A DNA stretch of 64,000 nt. Source: Pardosa pseudoannulata. Its lineage: Eukaryota; Arthropoda; Arachnida; Araneae; Lycosidae. A program made the translations under genes and the position numbers. Below the pieces are notes generated by a model, which had not been told where the DNA came from, searched no databases, and was given only the letters and a program-made list of their open reading frames with translations. Where the stretch lies: contig CM063498.1 in the NCBI GenBank assembly GCA_032207245.1, forward strand, positions 90,295,348 to 90,359,347, written 5' to 3'. Below are positions 48,341 through 59,761 of this stretch, piece after piece; within the stretch, counting starts at the first letter, position 1, and each line of letters opens with the position of its first letter.

Positions 48341-48890
48341 TCTATATAAATAAAAATGTAAATGTCTGTTCGAAACCCCAAATATAACCGAGAAAAATTG
48401 CAACGATTGGCTTGAAATTTTGGCATAACGTTGTACTAGAGTCCGGTTATGTTTCTATCTACACCGTTTATATATAAAGTCAATACTCGGCCACTTCCAA
48501 TCGAAAAGTTTCGATTTTCGGAAGTCGAAGAGGGGCAATAAAAACAAATTTGAAGGTTAGACAAGTGCACGGGGTCAAAGTATGGGAAGTATACCAGTCT
48601 CCCCGACCGGTTTCGGGACTCTCACCCCTTCCTCTCGAACGTGGGAGGCGTCCAAAAAGCGAAACAGAATAAACGTTTTCGGATCGAAAAAGGGCTAGAT
48701 TGCTAAAGAAAATTGCTCTTAAAGTGATATATGGTAGAAATTGTTTTTAATAAATCTATCGAAAATTACAGGTTTCGTAAAAATCGGGCAGTAATTTTGA
48801 GAAACGAATTGTTTTAGCTTTACTTGAAAAGAATGGGAAAATTTTGATTTTGACCACAATGTTTTTCGAGCGGAGAAATAAATAACTATT
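48341..48890 (+). mobile_element. Probable Helitron 5' region, second family
   Basis: It starts TCTATATAAATAAAAATG after A, a 5' terminus widespread among arthropod non-autonomous Helitrons. The next 200 bp (GTTCGAAACCCC, GGCTTGAAATTTTGGCA) is typical of their 5' part. No CTAG terminus is evident before exon 3 at 48943, so the 3' end is lost or truncated. Confidence 0.45.
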
Positions 48891-48942
48891 ACAATTTATT
48901 TTTAAATACGAAAAATTTAGAAAATAATTGAAGTATATTCAC

Positions 48943-49050
48943 CTTGAGAGCATATTTGCCATTCTTGCATGTTTCATCGACCAAAACCTCGAAATCTTCA
49001 ATCGTTTGATTTCCAAGTACAGATCCACAGAACTTAAGAATCATTTGGTC
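48943..49050 (-). CDS. Small secreted Cys/His-rich protein, exon 3
   Basis: 108 bp, 36 codons, phase 0 at both ends. Acceptor TTTTGTACTCTAG ends at 49051; donor GTGAAT starts at 48942. It encodes DQMILKFCGSVLGNQTIEDF and EVLVDETCKNGKYALK with cysteines 3 and 4 (Cys60 and Cys80) and an NQT glycosylation site. The sequence is amphipathic and free of Gly/Pro runs, so helices are likely. The frame is open over the full exon and joins without change to exons 2 and 4. Confidence 0.7.
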
Positions 49051-49157
49051 CTAGAGTACAAAAGATAATAAACTTGATTGTACGAGGTGAAATCCGTTAG
49101 ATATCAGTTATACAAACCTAGCTAGCTGGATTATTTTCAGCTGTGTTATACATATAT

Positions 49158-50100
49158 TGTTACAATGTACGTATCATTTAATACGTACTCATAACACTGA
49201 GCTTCATATAGCTCTAACCCAGGTTATGTGCTTGGCCAAAAAATGCTTAATACTTAATTTTCCAAACTTAACATTTTATTATTAGTAAACATTATTTACA
49301 GTTATAGGCATACAATTAGGACAGTATAACGGCACAAAATTAAACGATTTATTTAATGTAATAATCTCTACTAAATATTCTTTAACTATGAGGTGGTGAC
49401 TGCAGTCTTAAAGGCAGTGATTTACTTGGGAAACAGGAGGATAGCCGGTGAACACCAAATACCAGGCAACGGGCATCTGTAGTTGGACGACTCAGGGTGA
49501 GTTCCGGTATCACTCAATAGGCGGCTCGGGCTTGACACTGGGGCGTTCTTGACAGGAACGGAGCTGGTCTTCACTTCCCGGATGCAGGAGAACGAGCGTA
49601 CGTAATAAAAGAAGCCGGCAATTGGCACCCGTCGAGGCACGACTCAGGGAATGAGCAGAGACCTCCCTCTCGGACCCTCATCTCTTCTCCTTCTCCTTTT
49701 TTTTTTTTTCTTGGATATCATTTCCGTCTCTCCTCTTCTTCTCACGCCCAGTCGATCTTATAATCCAATAAGATTTGCCCATAGTAATAAATATTGAGTG
49801 TAACCCCTTTTCTATTTGCATTTTTGGATCCTCCTCCAGATGCATCACAGGATATTACCTCACTTTCCCATGCGAACCTCTTGGCATTGCAGGTGGCCAC
49901 AGGTCCTGACCCCTTAGGCTTAAGTGACCCCTGTCCGCTACTTCATCTTAATGGGCTATTAACTTGTTCGCGTCCATTGCCATAAGCCTCCCGTGGAGTT
50001 CCTGAATCAAATCACTACTTCACATATCACCTTAATAGTCACCACCTGCTATTTACAGATCTTTGCCTTTGGAAGGATTAATCTGCCAAGATTAACTTAC

Positions 50101-50104
<4 letters not shown>
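49158..50104. mobile_element. Possible solo LTR
   Basis: The block begins TGTTAC and ends CTGCA, giving TG...CA termini, with TATAT on both outer sides. It is much richer in GC in its middle (49420-49680) than the surrounding intron, and has a T tract at 49698-49710. There is no pol or second LTR. The right TATAT is part of a long TA tract, so the duplication is weak evidence. Confidence 0.35.

Positions 50105-50158
<54 letters not shown>
50105..50158. repeat. (TA)n microsatellite
   Basis: About 54 bp of TA abutting the possible LTR end. Confidence 0.95.
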
Positions 50159-50162
<4 letters not shown>

Positions 50163-50243
50163 CTGCCTATTATAGTATGTGTGTGTGTCACATGTTTTTT
50201 CAGCCCTCGACAAAAGTAGAGATAAACTAAAAATTTAGGTACA

Positions 50244-50711
50244 CAGTAGAACCTCGATTAACCGAAACTCTCCGTTAACCGACGTCGGTTTCGTCTTCGC
50301 TGTTTTTTTCACTTACTACTACCATCCAAAATTTTCTCTTTGCAAACATGCAATTTTTAAGTTTTCTTCTATTCCCACATACCTTTTGTATGTAAGGCGT
50401 CCTTTTCAAACGACGAATGCAGATAAATATTTTGTAATTCCCTTTTTTAGAATTCCTTCTTGCAAGAACAATTCTCGATAAGAGTGTACTCTTCCTCACT
50501 TTCAAACATCCCTGTTCTAAACGAAAACACATCCCATTTCGAAATTTGGAAGGTGATACTGCAGAGTCCCAGAACAATCGAATGTTATTGCACCAATGAC
50601 GATACTACATATTAAACAAGATGATTATTGATGAATTCTCGATTATCTGAAAATTTTGATTATCCGAAGTAGGTTCGGATCAAATTACTTCGGATAATCG
50701 AGGTTCTACTG
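50244..50711. mobile_element. Tigger-type MITE
   Basis: Ends CAGTAGAACCTCGATTAACC and the inverse of CAGTAGAACCTCGATTATCC, the usual Tigger-like termini, with TA at 50712-50713. The 100-codon minus-strand frame inside is basic and unrecognised, probably not coding. Confidence 0.8.
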
Positions 50712-51256
50712 TATTCACTGCCATTCACATAGATCTAAACAAAAACACGCTCTATTTAGAAATGTGGATGGTCATACTGTCACGTGGATGAAAGTACAGG
50801 TGGAACACAATCAAGAATCAAGCTTAAGAAATAACACTGTTTATTAAAGGCCAAGCTACCTAGCTCGTACTCAAACAACAACTGTCGCTTGCAGTTTTTA
50901 CAGAGCTTTTATAAGGTAACAGAACCTTCTAGAAATATTTTAATATAACAGAAATTTAGCATAATTTAGAAGTCTTTTTGACTACTTAAAAATTGAACAT
51001 AAAATTATGGAAATACTCTTCTCCTGACTCAGGATCGAGCAGGAGACCTTTCGGTTCGTAGCCCACGACTCTAACCATTGTGCCATGGAGCTCGGTAGTT
51101 TCGATGGAAATGTAGCAATACTGCCGAGTCCCAGAACAGTCGAATGTTATTGCACCAATGACGATACTACATATTAAACTAGATGATTATTGATGAATTC
51201 TCAATTATCCAAAGTAGGTTCGGTCCCAGTTACTTCGGATAATCGAGGTTCTACTG
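50712..51256. mobile_element. Partial tandem duplication of the Tigger-type MITE, interrupted
   Basis: 50725-50780 and 51118-51256 match 50500-50711 of the neighbouring MITE (for example AGTCCCAGAACA, GTCGAATGTTATTGCACCAA, GATGATTATTGATGAATTCT) and end CGAGGTTCTACTG. The two halves are separated by a SINE-like insertion. Confidence 0.8.
50781..51107 (-). mobile_element. Second tRNA-derived SINE-like insertion
   Basis: At its minus-strand 5' end, 51099-51021 reads GAGCTCCATGGCACAATGG (A box region) and CTGCTCGATCCTGAG (B-box-like), a tRNA-like head different from the main SINE. GAAATGT...ATACTG occurs on both sides (50760-50780, 51106-51123), a plausible target duplication. Confidence 0.5.
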
Positions 51257-51298
51257 TGAATTAAAATCTTATACACGATTAGCTCCTACTTATTCAAT

Positions 51299-51625
51299 TT
51301 GCACATCCTCTATTATTTCTTTTCTTTGGCAAAGAGAAGTCTTAGTAGAATGTCAGTCGTAACATCAGAAAAACTGAATCCTAATTATCGTGAAACTTCA
51401 CATTTAATAATCAAGAACGCATCGGTATATCAACGGTCATTATTGAGCAACAGCTCTACATTGAAAGCTCTAACAATATATATATTTACGGCCTACTTTA
51501 ACCCCTCAGCGAGCAAGGCACATGATTTTGTTCTCATTAAAATTAACCTAGATCAGCCGTTTTGTGATGGCAGAGTGAAACCTGAACATTTAAGAAAGCT
51601 AGAAAGCACTCTTACAGCAATTTAA
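51299..51625 (+). CDS. Unrecognised open frame, 108 codons, probably not a gene
   Basis: The frame is less AT-biased than its surroundings and ends at TAA. It contains KLNPNYRETSHLIIKNASVY and KINLDQPFCDGRVKPEHLRK. I do not recognise any domain. It lies on the opposite strand inside intron 2 of the secreted-protein gene. The start is a non-ATG or arbitrary codon. It could be an exon of an unknown gene, a repeat remnant, or chance. Confidence 0.15.
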   Translation: MHILYYFFSLAKRSLSRMSVVTSEKLNPNYRETSHLIIKNASVYQRSLLSNSSTLKALTIYIFTAYFNPSASKAHDFVLIKINLDQPFCDGRVKPEHLRKLESTLTAI

Positions 51626-51981
51626 TTATTGCAGTAACAATACCATATTCCTGATACAAGTAGCCAAACAAGTAGATAGAAAATTAGCATTTATTCCTGC
51701 TCAGGAATGGGTAAATGAATATTTAAAGTTTCATAGTTCATAAAAAGTATGAAAACCCCTTTAATACAGCCAGGTAAATAACATTCAATTGAAAAAATAA
51801 ATTATTTTTCTTCAAGAAAATTAAAATTCTATTAGATAGGCCGCCACAGATGCATCATAAACATTTTCAGCTTTTAAGCACGTATAATCCGTGATCTATC
51901 AACGTGAAATACGGTACACAATTATTTTTCAATTTGCAATATCAACATCAGGTACAAACTTTTTACTAAATTCATGCTTAC

Positions 51982-52040
51982 CTGTGCTGGCATTTCATTG
52001 AAGCATTTGATCAAACCTTCTCTGAAAGTTATGTTTTTAT
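51982..52040 (-). CDS. Small secreted Cys/His-rich protein, exon 2
   Basis: 59 bp. Acceptor TTTTTAATTTTCAG ends at 52041; donor GTAAGC starts at 51981. It begins in phase 1, so G from exon 1 plus AT gives Asp. It encodes DKNITFREGLIKCFNEMPAQ with cysteine 2 (Cys45, twelve residues after Cys32) and an NIT glycosylation site. The exon is too short for ordinary frame searches; it was found from its splice sites and the agreement of phase. Confidence 0.68.
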
Positions 52041-52677
52041 CTGAAAATTAAAAATAGAAATTGCAAATATAATCAAGCTATCTGGTATAAATTGAAATTT
52101 TTAATTATTCATTTTGGTAATGCCAGGTATTATGCTATAATTATACTGTCATTAGTCAGACTACTAAAATTCATATCTGACTTCACAGTATACTCACACA
52201 CACATTTATTTATACCTACATACTAGGGCTGGATTGTTTATCAATATATTGTCAAATATTAATGTACTTTAAATATCGCGATAACAATATTAAAATTCTG
52301 CTGTGCTCATATATCACCCATCTGCGATGTTGTTTTTCCCCGAGCGCGATATCCTGGACCGCCAAAAGACATCCTTAATATTGTTTATTAATATATTGTC
52401 GAATATTGATATACTTTAAGTATCGCGATAACAATATTAAAATTCTACAGTGCTGATATATCACCCGTCAGCGATGTTGTTTTTCCTCGAGTGCAATATC
52501 GTGGATCGTCAAAAGACATTCTTATATTCTGCCTATTTATTTCAATATAAAGTGATATTTTTTCAAGTTATTACATTTGTTTTATGTATTTACACACGTA
52601 CTTGATACAAACACAAGTCAGAAAATTTGCTCTTGAAGATTATCATCTTCATACTGGTCTTCGGTAATACACCTCCA

Positions 52678-52757
52678 CTAGTATGACGGGATCAGTAAAA
52701 TTTTTAATTTTTCAGAATTGTAAAGTACCTTCTGAGGAAGGTAAATAATTGTTTTGT
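52678..52757 (-). mobile_element. Helitron 3'-end fragment, main family
   Basis: Has CTAG, then TATGACGGGATCAGTAAAAT and the sequence that follows in the family, but lacks half of the hairpin and all of the 5' part. Confidence 0.75.
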
Positions 52758-52948
52758 GTTTTGGCTTTTATATCATCTTGAAGAAATATCTTTCTTACTC
52801 TGTAAATTTAAAACTTTATATAGATCGAAGATTTTAAAATTAAAAAGAATAAAGTCTCATTAAAAACTATTTTAAAGTTTAGTATTCATCCTGCTATAAA
52901 AAATATTTTGATTTTATTAACACTCTTCCTGACTTATTATACAGATAC

Positions 52949-53859
52949 ACAGCATATAGCCCATCATATGACGGGATTAGGAAAATTTTCAATTTTCCAG
53001 GATTGTAAAGTACCCTATGAGGCAGGTAAAAAATATGGTTTGTTTTTTTCGCTGAGAATTATCTGGTACACGCTCAATAATTTGTTTATCTTCATACTCC
53101 TCTAAAGTCTCCCGATACTGTGAATGCAGTTTAGAATCAGGTTGTATTCATTTAGAAAGATAATTCAAAGTTTTCTTAGCTACGTCGAAATTATCGTTGA
53201 GTTCTTCCCATTTTTTTCCCCACAGTAATTCATGAAAGTAAAGGATTGAAACTATCATTTCCTTTACACCCTGGAGGCTGATAAAATTTGTTGTTAATAC
53301 CGGTGATAAAATTTTCATTGCAATAAAAAATAATCGATGATTGAATTTAAAATTATCACATATGTATCTAAACGCTATATTTAAACCAAATATAAAAACA
53401 AAATATTTATGTAATATCTAAATTCAATGATAAAATGTATGAAAATAATGCAGACGATATTTAAATAATTTAAAATAAGAAATGATTAAATGAGAAGGTT
53501 AAAGGAATGACGTCATAATGTTAGAAAAAAATGTTATTGTTACCTATTTATTATGTGATAAATTTAATCGCCTGCTCTTAACCGGAAAAAATAGAGCTTG
53601 AAATAATGACATTAAATGGTCGAAAAGGAGTGGTTTTCGAACGTTTTAAAGAGACAGTATTCGCTGATATGAAGCATATTTATACTAATTTATTTTAGAA
53701 TCAAATCGATAGGAGTAGGTAAACTTTACTCGTTTTGAATTTTGCTAACCCTAACTCATCAAGAATCCAATATGGATGCCTCTATCCATTCCAGGTCCAA
53801 CCACTTCGTAAATTCTAGGATAGACGGACAGATAACTTAGGATATTATTATATAGGGGA
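52949..53859 (-). mobile_element. Non-autonomous Helitron, main family, long variant
   Basis: Minus strand: TCCCC start at 53859 and hairpin CCCGTCATATGATGGG near 52960-52975; the terminal CTAG is mutated. At 911 bp it includes the extra segment with TCCCGATACTG seen in the 38-40 kb copies and absent from the 24.4-kb copy. Confidence 0.88.
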
Positions 53860-55383
53860 TGATATTCTGATAACAAAGCACTCCAGTCAAGACCGAAAAT
53901 TCCTCTGTTCGCAGATGGACTCGATTGTTTTTTTTTTCTGCATATGTTTAGTATCTGAACAACTTATTTCTTCTCAATATATCTATTTTCTCTTTTAAGC
54001 GTTAAAATGAATTACTCCTAAAAAGTCGTTTTTACCTTTCAGAAATTCTAATTTTTAGTATCAAATCGTATTTCTAAAAATTTTAATTACCAAGAAGAAA
54101 AAAAGAGAAAGGGTTGGAATGAATGAAAGCTAGGAATATTAAAAAAATAGTAATATCTGAAATAGTAATGTCAGAAATAGTAATATACCCTAATACTTTA
54201 TTATCGCGATATATCAATGATATCAATAACAGTTTGGGGATATATAGCGATATTAAATTTCTGATATCGCCCAGCCCTACTGCATACTTATACATAAATA
54301 ATATATTGAAATAATTACTCCTAAAATATCTATCTATAATTGTCTTTTTCACCTTTCATATTTTAATACCTAAATCCCAGCCGTTAAAAAGTCAGATTTA
54401 AAGGAGCCTTCATCGACATAAATTTTTTTACCCGTCTCTCAAACGGGTATAAATGATAATTTTTTGTTCACTCGCAGTATGTTTCAACTGTCTTAGGAAA
54501 ATAGTTTTGCTTATCTAAATTTTTGCCTGTATTTTTTTTTTCGAGCAAACTTCAATGCTCAAGGTTCACTCTTGACTCCCAAAAGCGCTGAGTAGTCTAA
54601 AGTTTCCTGTGAACAAATTCACTTGATCACTAGGAATCGGCATTTGAGAAAGAAATGTGTATTCTTGAGCATTCGATGCACAAGCAAGAGCGAATGATCT
54701 CGGGAATTTTTTCGCAAGAGATTTACGATTATTCATCATTTTTTGTAAGTCTAGAGTGATCTTTTGGGTTAGCTCCAAAACCACACAGGCAGCTATTTAG
54801 TTATTGGAAAAGGAAACTATTTTCCTGTTACAACTGATAAATGTGACCAATGGATAGAAAATTTGCATTTATTCTAGCGTTAGTGTTGGGAGACGGGTAA
54901 AAAAGAATTCCTCCCTTCCAAGTTTGACTGTGTTAAAAATAACATGTTCTTAATTTCATTCCGGAATCTAATTAACATCACCAAATATAGGGCATGGTTT
55001 TAGCTTTGACTAGGACTTTTTTTTGCTTACATTATTACTATAAACGACTAGCATAATACTTTCCTTCTTCCAGGAATTTTATGTAAATTTATTTAAAACA
55101 ATCGACATCATTCAAGAATGATTCATGATTATTTTTTTAATCATTTTTTTTCTTTTTGTTTTACTGTTGCGGAATGCACTGTTTCGCCGTAAATGTCTGA
55201 AAGCCTAATCCTTAGGGAAGCTTTTTTACCACCGAGGATAAAAAAAAAATTAACTGATAAATATAGTTTTATATTAACAAAAATAAGGGGTGCTGGAGTT
55301 CCCCAGTGCCTATACACGAACCGACCCCGTCCCTGACATAGCTGAAGACGTATCCCTAAAAGTAAAGCAAAACCTGAGCTTAC

Positions 55384-55480
55384 CGCACATCTTCTTGTAA
55401 ACCTCCTCATTCATGTGATGAGCGGCAGCGTGGCCTACGAAAGCGGCAACAATCACGAATGAGACAATGGTAAGAGCCAT
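55384..55480 (-). CDS. Small secreted Cys/His-rich protein, exon 1 (signal peptide)
   Basis: The ATG at 55480 lies in GCCATGG. The first 20 residues MALTIVSFVIVAAFVGHAAA form a strong signal peptide with AAA before the likely cut, giving a mature protein that starts HHMNEEVYKKMC (Cys32). The exon ends in phase 1 at a GTAAGC donor (55383). With exons 2-4 it forms a secreted protein of about 124 mature residues: six Cys (32, 45, 60, 80, 92, 140), three N-glycosylation sites, and a His/Asp/Glu-rich tail. Small size, His-His start, Cys-x12-Cys and His-rich end recall tick microplusin/hebraein copper-chelating antimicrobial proteins, but later cysteine spacing differs, so homology is only a guess. 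Splice sites, phases, TATA box and signal peptide agree; no transcript was available. Confidence 0.75.
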
Positions 55481-55588
55481 GGCTGGAAAACGTTCTTCGC
55501 TAAAAGTTCTGAAATGGGCAGTTTCCGAGGGGAAGACTTCCTCGACAGCCAAGGGAGAGAAACAGTGCCATCCGTCTGTCTCGACAGG

Positions 55589-55597
55589 TTTTATATA
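55589..55597 (-). promoter_or_regulatory. TATA box of the small secreted-protein gene
   Basis: Minus-strand TATATAAAA, placing transcription start near 55560 and leaving a 5' UTR of about 80 bases before the ATG at 55480. The upstream 120 bp is less AT-rich than the surrounding DNA, as expected for a promoter. Confidence 0.7.
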
Positions 55598-56111
55598 CTT
55601 CCACCTGTTTTGGGAGAAAAAAAATAGAACGAAAGCGAAACACGCGGTTTCTCTGCCAAGGGCGGGCGAGCGGCCATTCAGAACAAAGAAATAAACAAAA
55701 ACAAAGCGAGGGAGAAACTAATAATTGTAGTGCGAACTTCGTCGTCCTTTCCTCTGTGCATGAACCGTAATTCGAGATCTTACTTTCTTATTTTTCCGAT
55801 TTTATTATTATTTCACAATAATTACAATTTTGTTCAGGTTTGTTCTTTTTATTTAAGATTTCTGTTCGGTCTCCTCAGGCTCGTTACCACCCGAAAAATG
55901 TTAGGGTAGAGTGGGGGACTCTTAGTCTTTTTAAAGGAGGCGGGGAAATTTACAGTTTTTATTAATATGCTTAGTAATTAAAGCAATGCTGAAAATATTT
56001 ACAAGGAATTCAGCAATGATTTACAGAAAAAAAGAAATGTTGCAACATTTCATAGTTTTTAACTTTGTTTTCAAATATTCTTTGCATAAAAAGTAGCCAA
56101 AAAGTTTTTAT

Positions 56112-56113
<2 letters not shown>

Positions 56114-56205
<92 letters not shown>

Positions 56206-56221
56206 TGTATACGTATATAAA

Positions 56222-56277
<56 letters not shown>
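56114..56277. repeat. (TA)n microsatellite, interrupted
   Basis: About 164 bp of TA with one break near 56199-56226. Confidence 0.97.
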
Positions 56278-56280
<3 letters not shown>

Positions 56281-56619
56281 GACACGGACGAGTGGTTAAG
56301 GCATGGAAGACACATTTGATTTCATATATAAAAACTTCTTTATTGTAATCCTTCTGTCCATGGCTATGCCATTTAGATATCCTTTATTCTCATATTTTGC
56401 CACGACAAGCGTGGAGGGTTTTATCAGCCGGAGTTCCCGCTCAGAACTGTCTCTTTTGGTGTTGCTACCTAAGCAAATTTCTATGTCTACTCTCGCGTCA
56501 ACTTTTTTACTCTGTATAGTTCCGCTCGGGGATGTGTCTTTTACTTATTACGTTATCGTTAATGAATTCTAGCTATTTTTAATTATAACTAGCTTAATTC
56601 TTAACCCCCATTTTTAAAC

Positions 56620-56747
<128 letters not shown>

Positions 56748-57315
56748 CGGCTGGGGCACGTAAAATAGATTCTTGAATGCAATGTTCTCCGAGTTCCTGA
56801 ACGATACCTCTGGAGATGGTAGTCCAGACTTGGGGCTCCCTGCTTCTGAATTACCACTTTGTATGCTTGTGTTGTCCTGGGAGTAATATTAGCTGCCTCT
56901 ATTGTTCTTCCATAATAAAATAGTTGACACATTCCGCGGCGTTGTACAAGCGAATACTTAATAGGCAAGTGTCCTCGCGTAATTAAAAAAACTACTAACT
57001 AATCTATATCCTCATTGAAAGCAGCAAATAATAAGTAGTCTTCTTTAAAACAGATTTCCTGTTTTTGAGGTTACAAATACTAAAATTCGATATATCATGG
57101 AATTTACATTCGAAAAATAGTTTTGTAGAGTATTTAGAACAGATAGAAAATGTTTTATGGAACTTTTAATTTCGCAAAAGTGTTTAAGAAATCATTTTTT
57201 TTCTTCTTAAACATTGCTTGCCAATAAAAATCTTGTATAACAAGACAGATAAACAAAACAGATAATTAGAATAATAAAAATATTTTATTTATCTGATATA
57301 AAGAATTTTATATTA

Positions 57316-57800
57316 ATGTGTCAGGGATGCTCAGCTCTATTATTCATCCCTTTGGTTACGATTCTGAATGTCCATACTGCTTTCAAAATAACAGCCTTCA
57401 GTTTTAATAGGAATGTGTCAGGGATTCTCAGCTCTACTAATCATCCCTCTGGTTACGGTCCTGAATGTCCATACTGCTGTCAAAATAACAGCTTTCAGTT
57501 TCAATAGGAATGTGTCAGGGATGCTCAGCTCTCCTAATCATCCCCCTGGTTACGGTCCTGAATGTCCATACTGCTGTCAAAATAACAGCTTTCAGTTTCA
57601 ATAGGAATGTGTCAGGGATGCTTAGCTCTCCTAATCATCCCTCTGGTTACGGTCCTGAATGTCCATACTGCTGTCAAAATAACATCTTTCAGTTTCAATA
57701 GGAATGTGTCAGGGATGCTTAGCTCTTCTAATCATCCCTCTGGTTACGGTCCTGAATATCCATACTGCTGTCAAAATGACAGCCTTCAGTTTTAATAGAA
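57316..57800 (+). repeat. 97-bp tandem repeat, five copies, with CUB-like coding motif
   Basis: Five head-to-tail units of 97 bp. In one frame each unit reads about NVSGMLSSPNHPSGYGPEC, then PYCCQNNSFQFQ and a stop, which resembles the start of a CUB domain (Ser-Gly-x-Leu-x-Ser-Pro-Asn-x-Pro). Because 97 is not a multiple of three, the motif changes frame in each unit and the array cannot be one protein. Each unit also contains TTTCAGTTTCAATAG before the motif, similar to a splice acceptor. It may be an amplified exon fragment. Confidence 0.9.
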
Positions 57801-58411
57801 ATGTATAACAGAGCCAATTACATTTTTTCTCGAAAACTTACAATTACATTTAATTACATTTTTCCAACTGATTTTTAAGGAATAGTATGTGTATATAATA
57901 AAAAGCATATTTTTCATGAATTTTATTTATGAATGAGAATACAGGAATAGAAATAGGGAAAAATAATTTATTTAGTTCTATATTTTTAGGAAGAACAAAT
58001 TTGCTTCAGTATATTTGACATTCCTTTTAAATACGTATGAAATTCTTGACACGATTTTTGAAATTTTAACATATCAGTAACATGGCTTTGAGTTTTCATT
58101 AAAATTTTACATAGTTGTTGTAAAGATAGTTTAGTTATTGTTAAAATAATGTACAAGACACTGAAATTGACTACTATAATATAAAAATAAATAATAACCA
58201 ATCGTTATTTAAGATGTGAGATCTCTCTAGTACTTCAGGACTAGCAACGAAGGAGGAAAAAAAGTAGCAGGTTTCCCATCGACTTATAATGAGTGAGACT
58301 TATTGGCTTTACGCTAACAGATGGCAGTACTTGAGCTTTACCCGCACCACACATTTACCTTGAAAAACAAAACCAACTTGATACCTTTAAGGGAATGTGT
58401 AAATGATAATT
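57801..58411. other. Non-coding, nothing recognised
   Basis: AT-rich with short frames only. Confidence 0.45.
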
Positions 58412-58494
58412 TTAACACTAGAACCACGAGATGGGCCATTTTGACCCAAAAACTATTTTATGTTTTCTTAACCAATTAATTTTTTTTTCAGATA

Positions 58495-59687
58495 GTAATA
58501 ACAAAAATAATATAATACTCCTTAAAACATATTTTCAAAATTTATTCTCAGAAATATTTTTATAAAAATTTATATTGTTTAATAATAACAGAAATAATGT
58601 AATACTCATTAAAATATATTTTCAAAATTTATCCTCAGAAATATTTTTATAAAAATTTATATTATTGAGTAATAACAGAAATAATATAATACTCATTAAA
58701 ATATATTTTCAAAATTTATCCTCAGAAATATTTTTATAAAAATTTATATTATTGAGTAACAGAAATAATATAATACTCATTAAAATATATTTTCAAACTT
58801 TATCCTCAGAAATATTTTCATAAAAATTTATATTTTTGAGTAATAACAGAAAAATATAATACTCATTAAAATATATTTTTAAAATTTTTTTCTCAGAAAT
58901 ATTTTCATAAAAATTTATATTATTGAGTAATAACAGAAATAATATAATACGCATTAAAATATATTTTCAAAATTTATCCTCAGAAATATTTTTATAAAAA
59001 CTTATATTATTGAGGAATAATAGAAGTAATATAATACTCATTAAAATATATTTTCAAAATTTATCCTCAGAAATATTTTTATAAAAATTTATATTAATGA
59101 CAGAAATAATATAATACTCATTAAAATATATTTTCAAAATTTATCCTCAGAAATATTTTTATAAAAATTTATATTAATGACAGAAATAATATAATACTCG
59201 ATAAAATACATTTTCAAAATTTATCCTCAGAAAGGTTTTTATAAAATTTATATTATTGAGTAATAATAGAAGTAATATAATAATCATTAAAATATATTTT
59301 CAAAATTTAACCTTAGAAATATTTTTATAAAAATTTATATTATTGAGTAATAACAGAAATAATATAATAGGCATTAAAATATATTTTCAAAATTTATCCT
59401 CAGAAATGTTTTTATAAAAATTTATATTATTGAGTAACAGAAATAATATAATACTCATTAAAATATATTTTCAAAATTTATCCTCAGAAATATTTTTATA
59501 AAAATTTATGTTATTGAGTAAAAATAGAAATAATATAATACTCATTAAAATATATTTTTAAAATTTATCCTCACATATATTTTAATAAAAATTTATGTTA
59601 TTTAGTAATAACAGAAATAATATAATACTCATTAAAATATATTTTCAAAATTTATCCTCAGAAATATTTTTATAAAAAATTTATATA

Positions 59688-59690
<3 letters not shown>
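58495..59690. repeat. About 87-bp tandem repeat, about 14 copies
   Basis: Unit of about 87 bp built around ACAGAAATAATATAATACTC, ATTAAAATATATTTTCAAAA and TCCTCAGAAATATTTTTATA. Copies vary from about 78 to 92 bp by loss of GAGTAATA-type ends. Confidence 0.95.

Positions 59691-59691
<1 letters not shown>

Positions 59692-59758
<67 letters not shown>
59692..59758. repeat. (TA)n microsatellite
   Basis: About 67 bp of TA, arising directly from the end of the 87-bp array. Confidence 0.95.

Positions 59759-59761
<3 letters not shown>

Larger units (their letters stand above)
52224..54279. mobile_element. hAT-like element with nested Helitron
   Basis: Ends TAGGGCTGG and CCAGCCCTA with flanking 8-bp repeats CTACATAC (52216-52223) and CTGCATAC (54280-54287, one mismatch). 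Both ends carry TATCGCGATA-type subterminal motifs. A 150-bp segment is tandemly duplicated at 52235-52530. Helitron sequence fills 52678-52757 and 52949-53859. It lies in intron 1 of the secreted-protein gene, 184 bp from exon 2. Confidence 0.8.

Noticed and set aside
49422..49640. 72-codon minus-strand frame in the GC-richer patch
   Set aside because: It lies inside the possible LTR and shows no domain; the base composition explains the open frame.
54566..54784. 72-codon minus-strand frame between exons 1 and 2 of the secreted-protein gene
   Set aside because: No suitable splice sites join it in phase to exons 1 and 2, which already join each other exactly.
56282..56310. tRNA-Ser-like 5' half (GACGAGTGGTTAAGGCATGG)
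   Set aside because: No anticodon arm, T arm or B box follows; at best a fragment.
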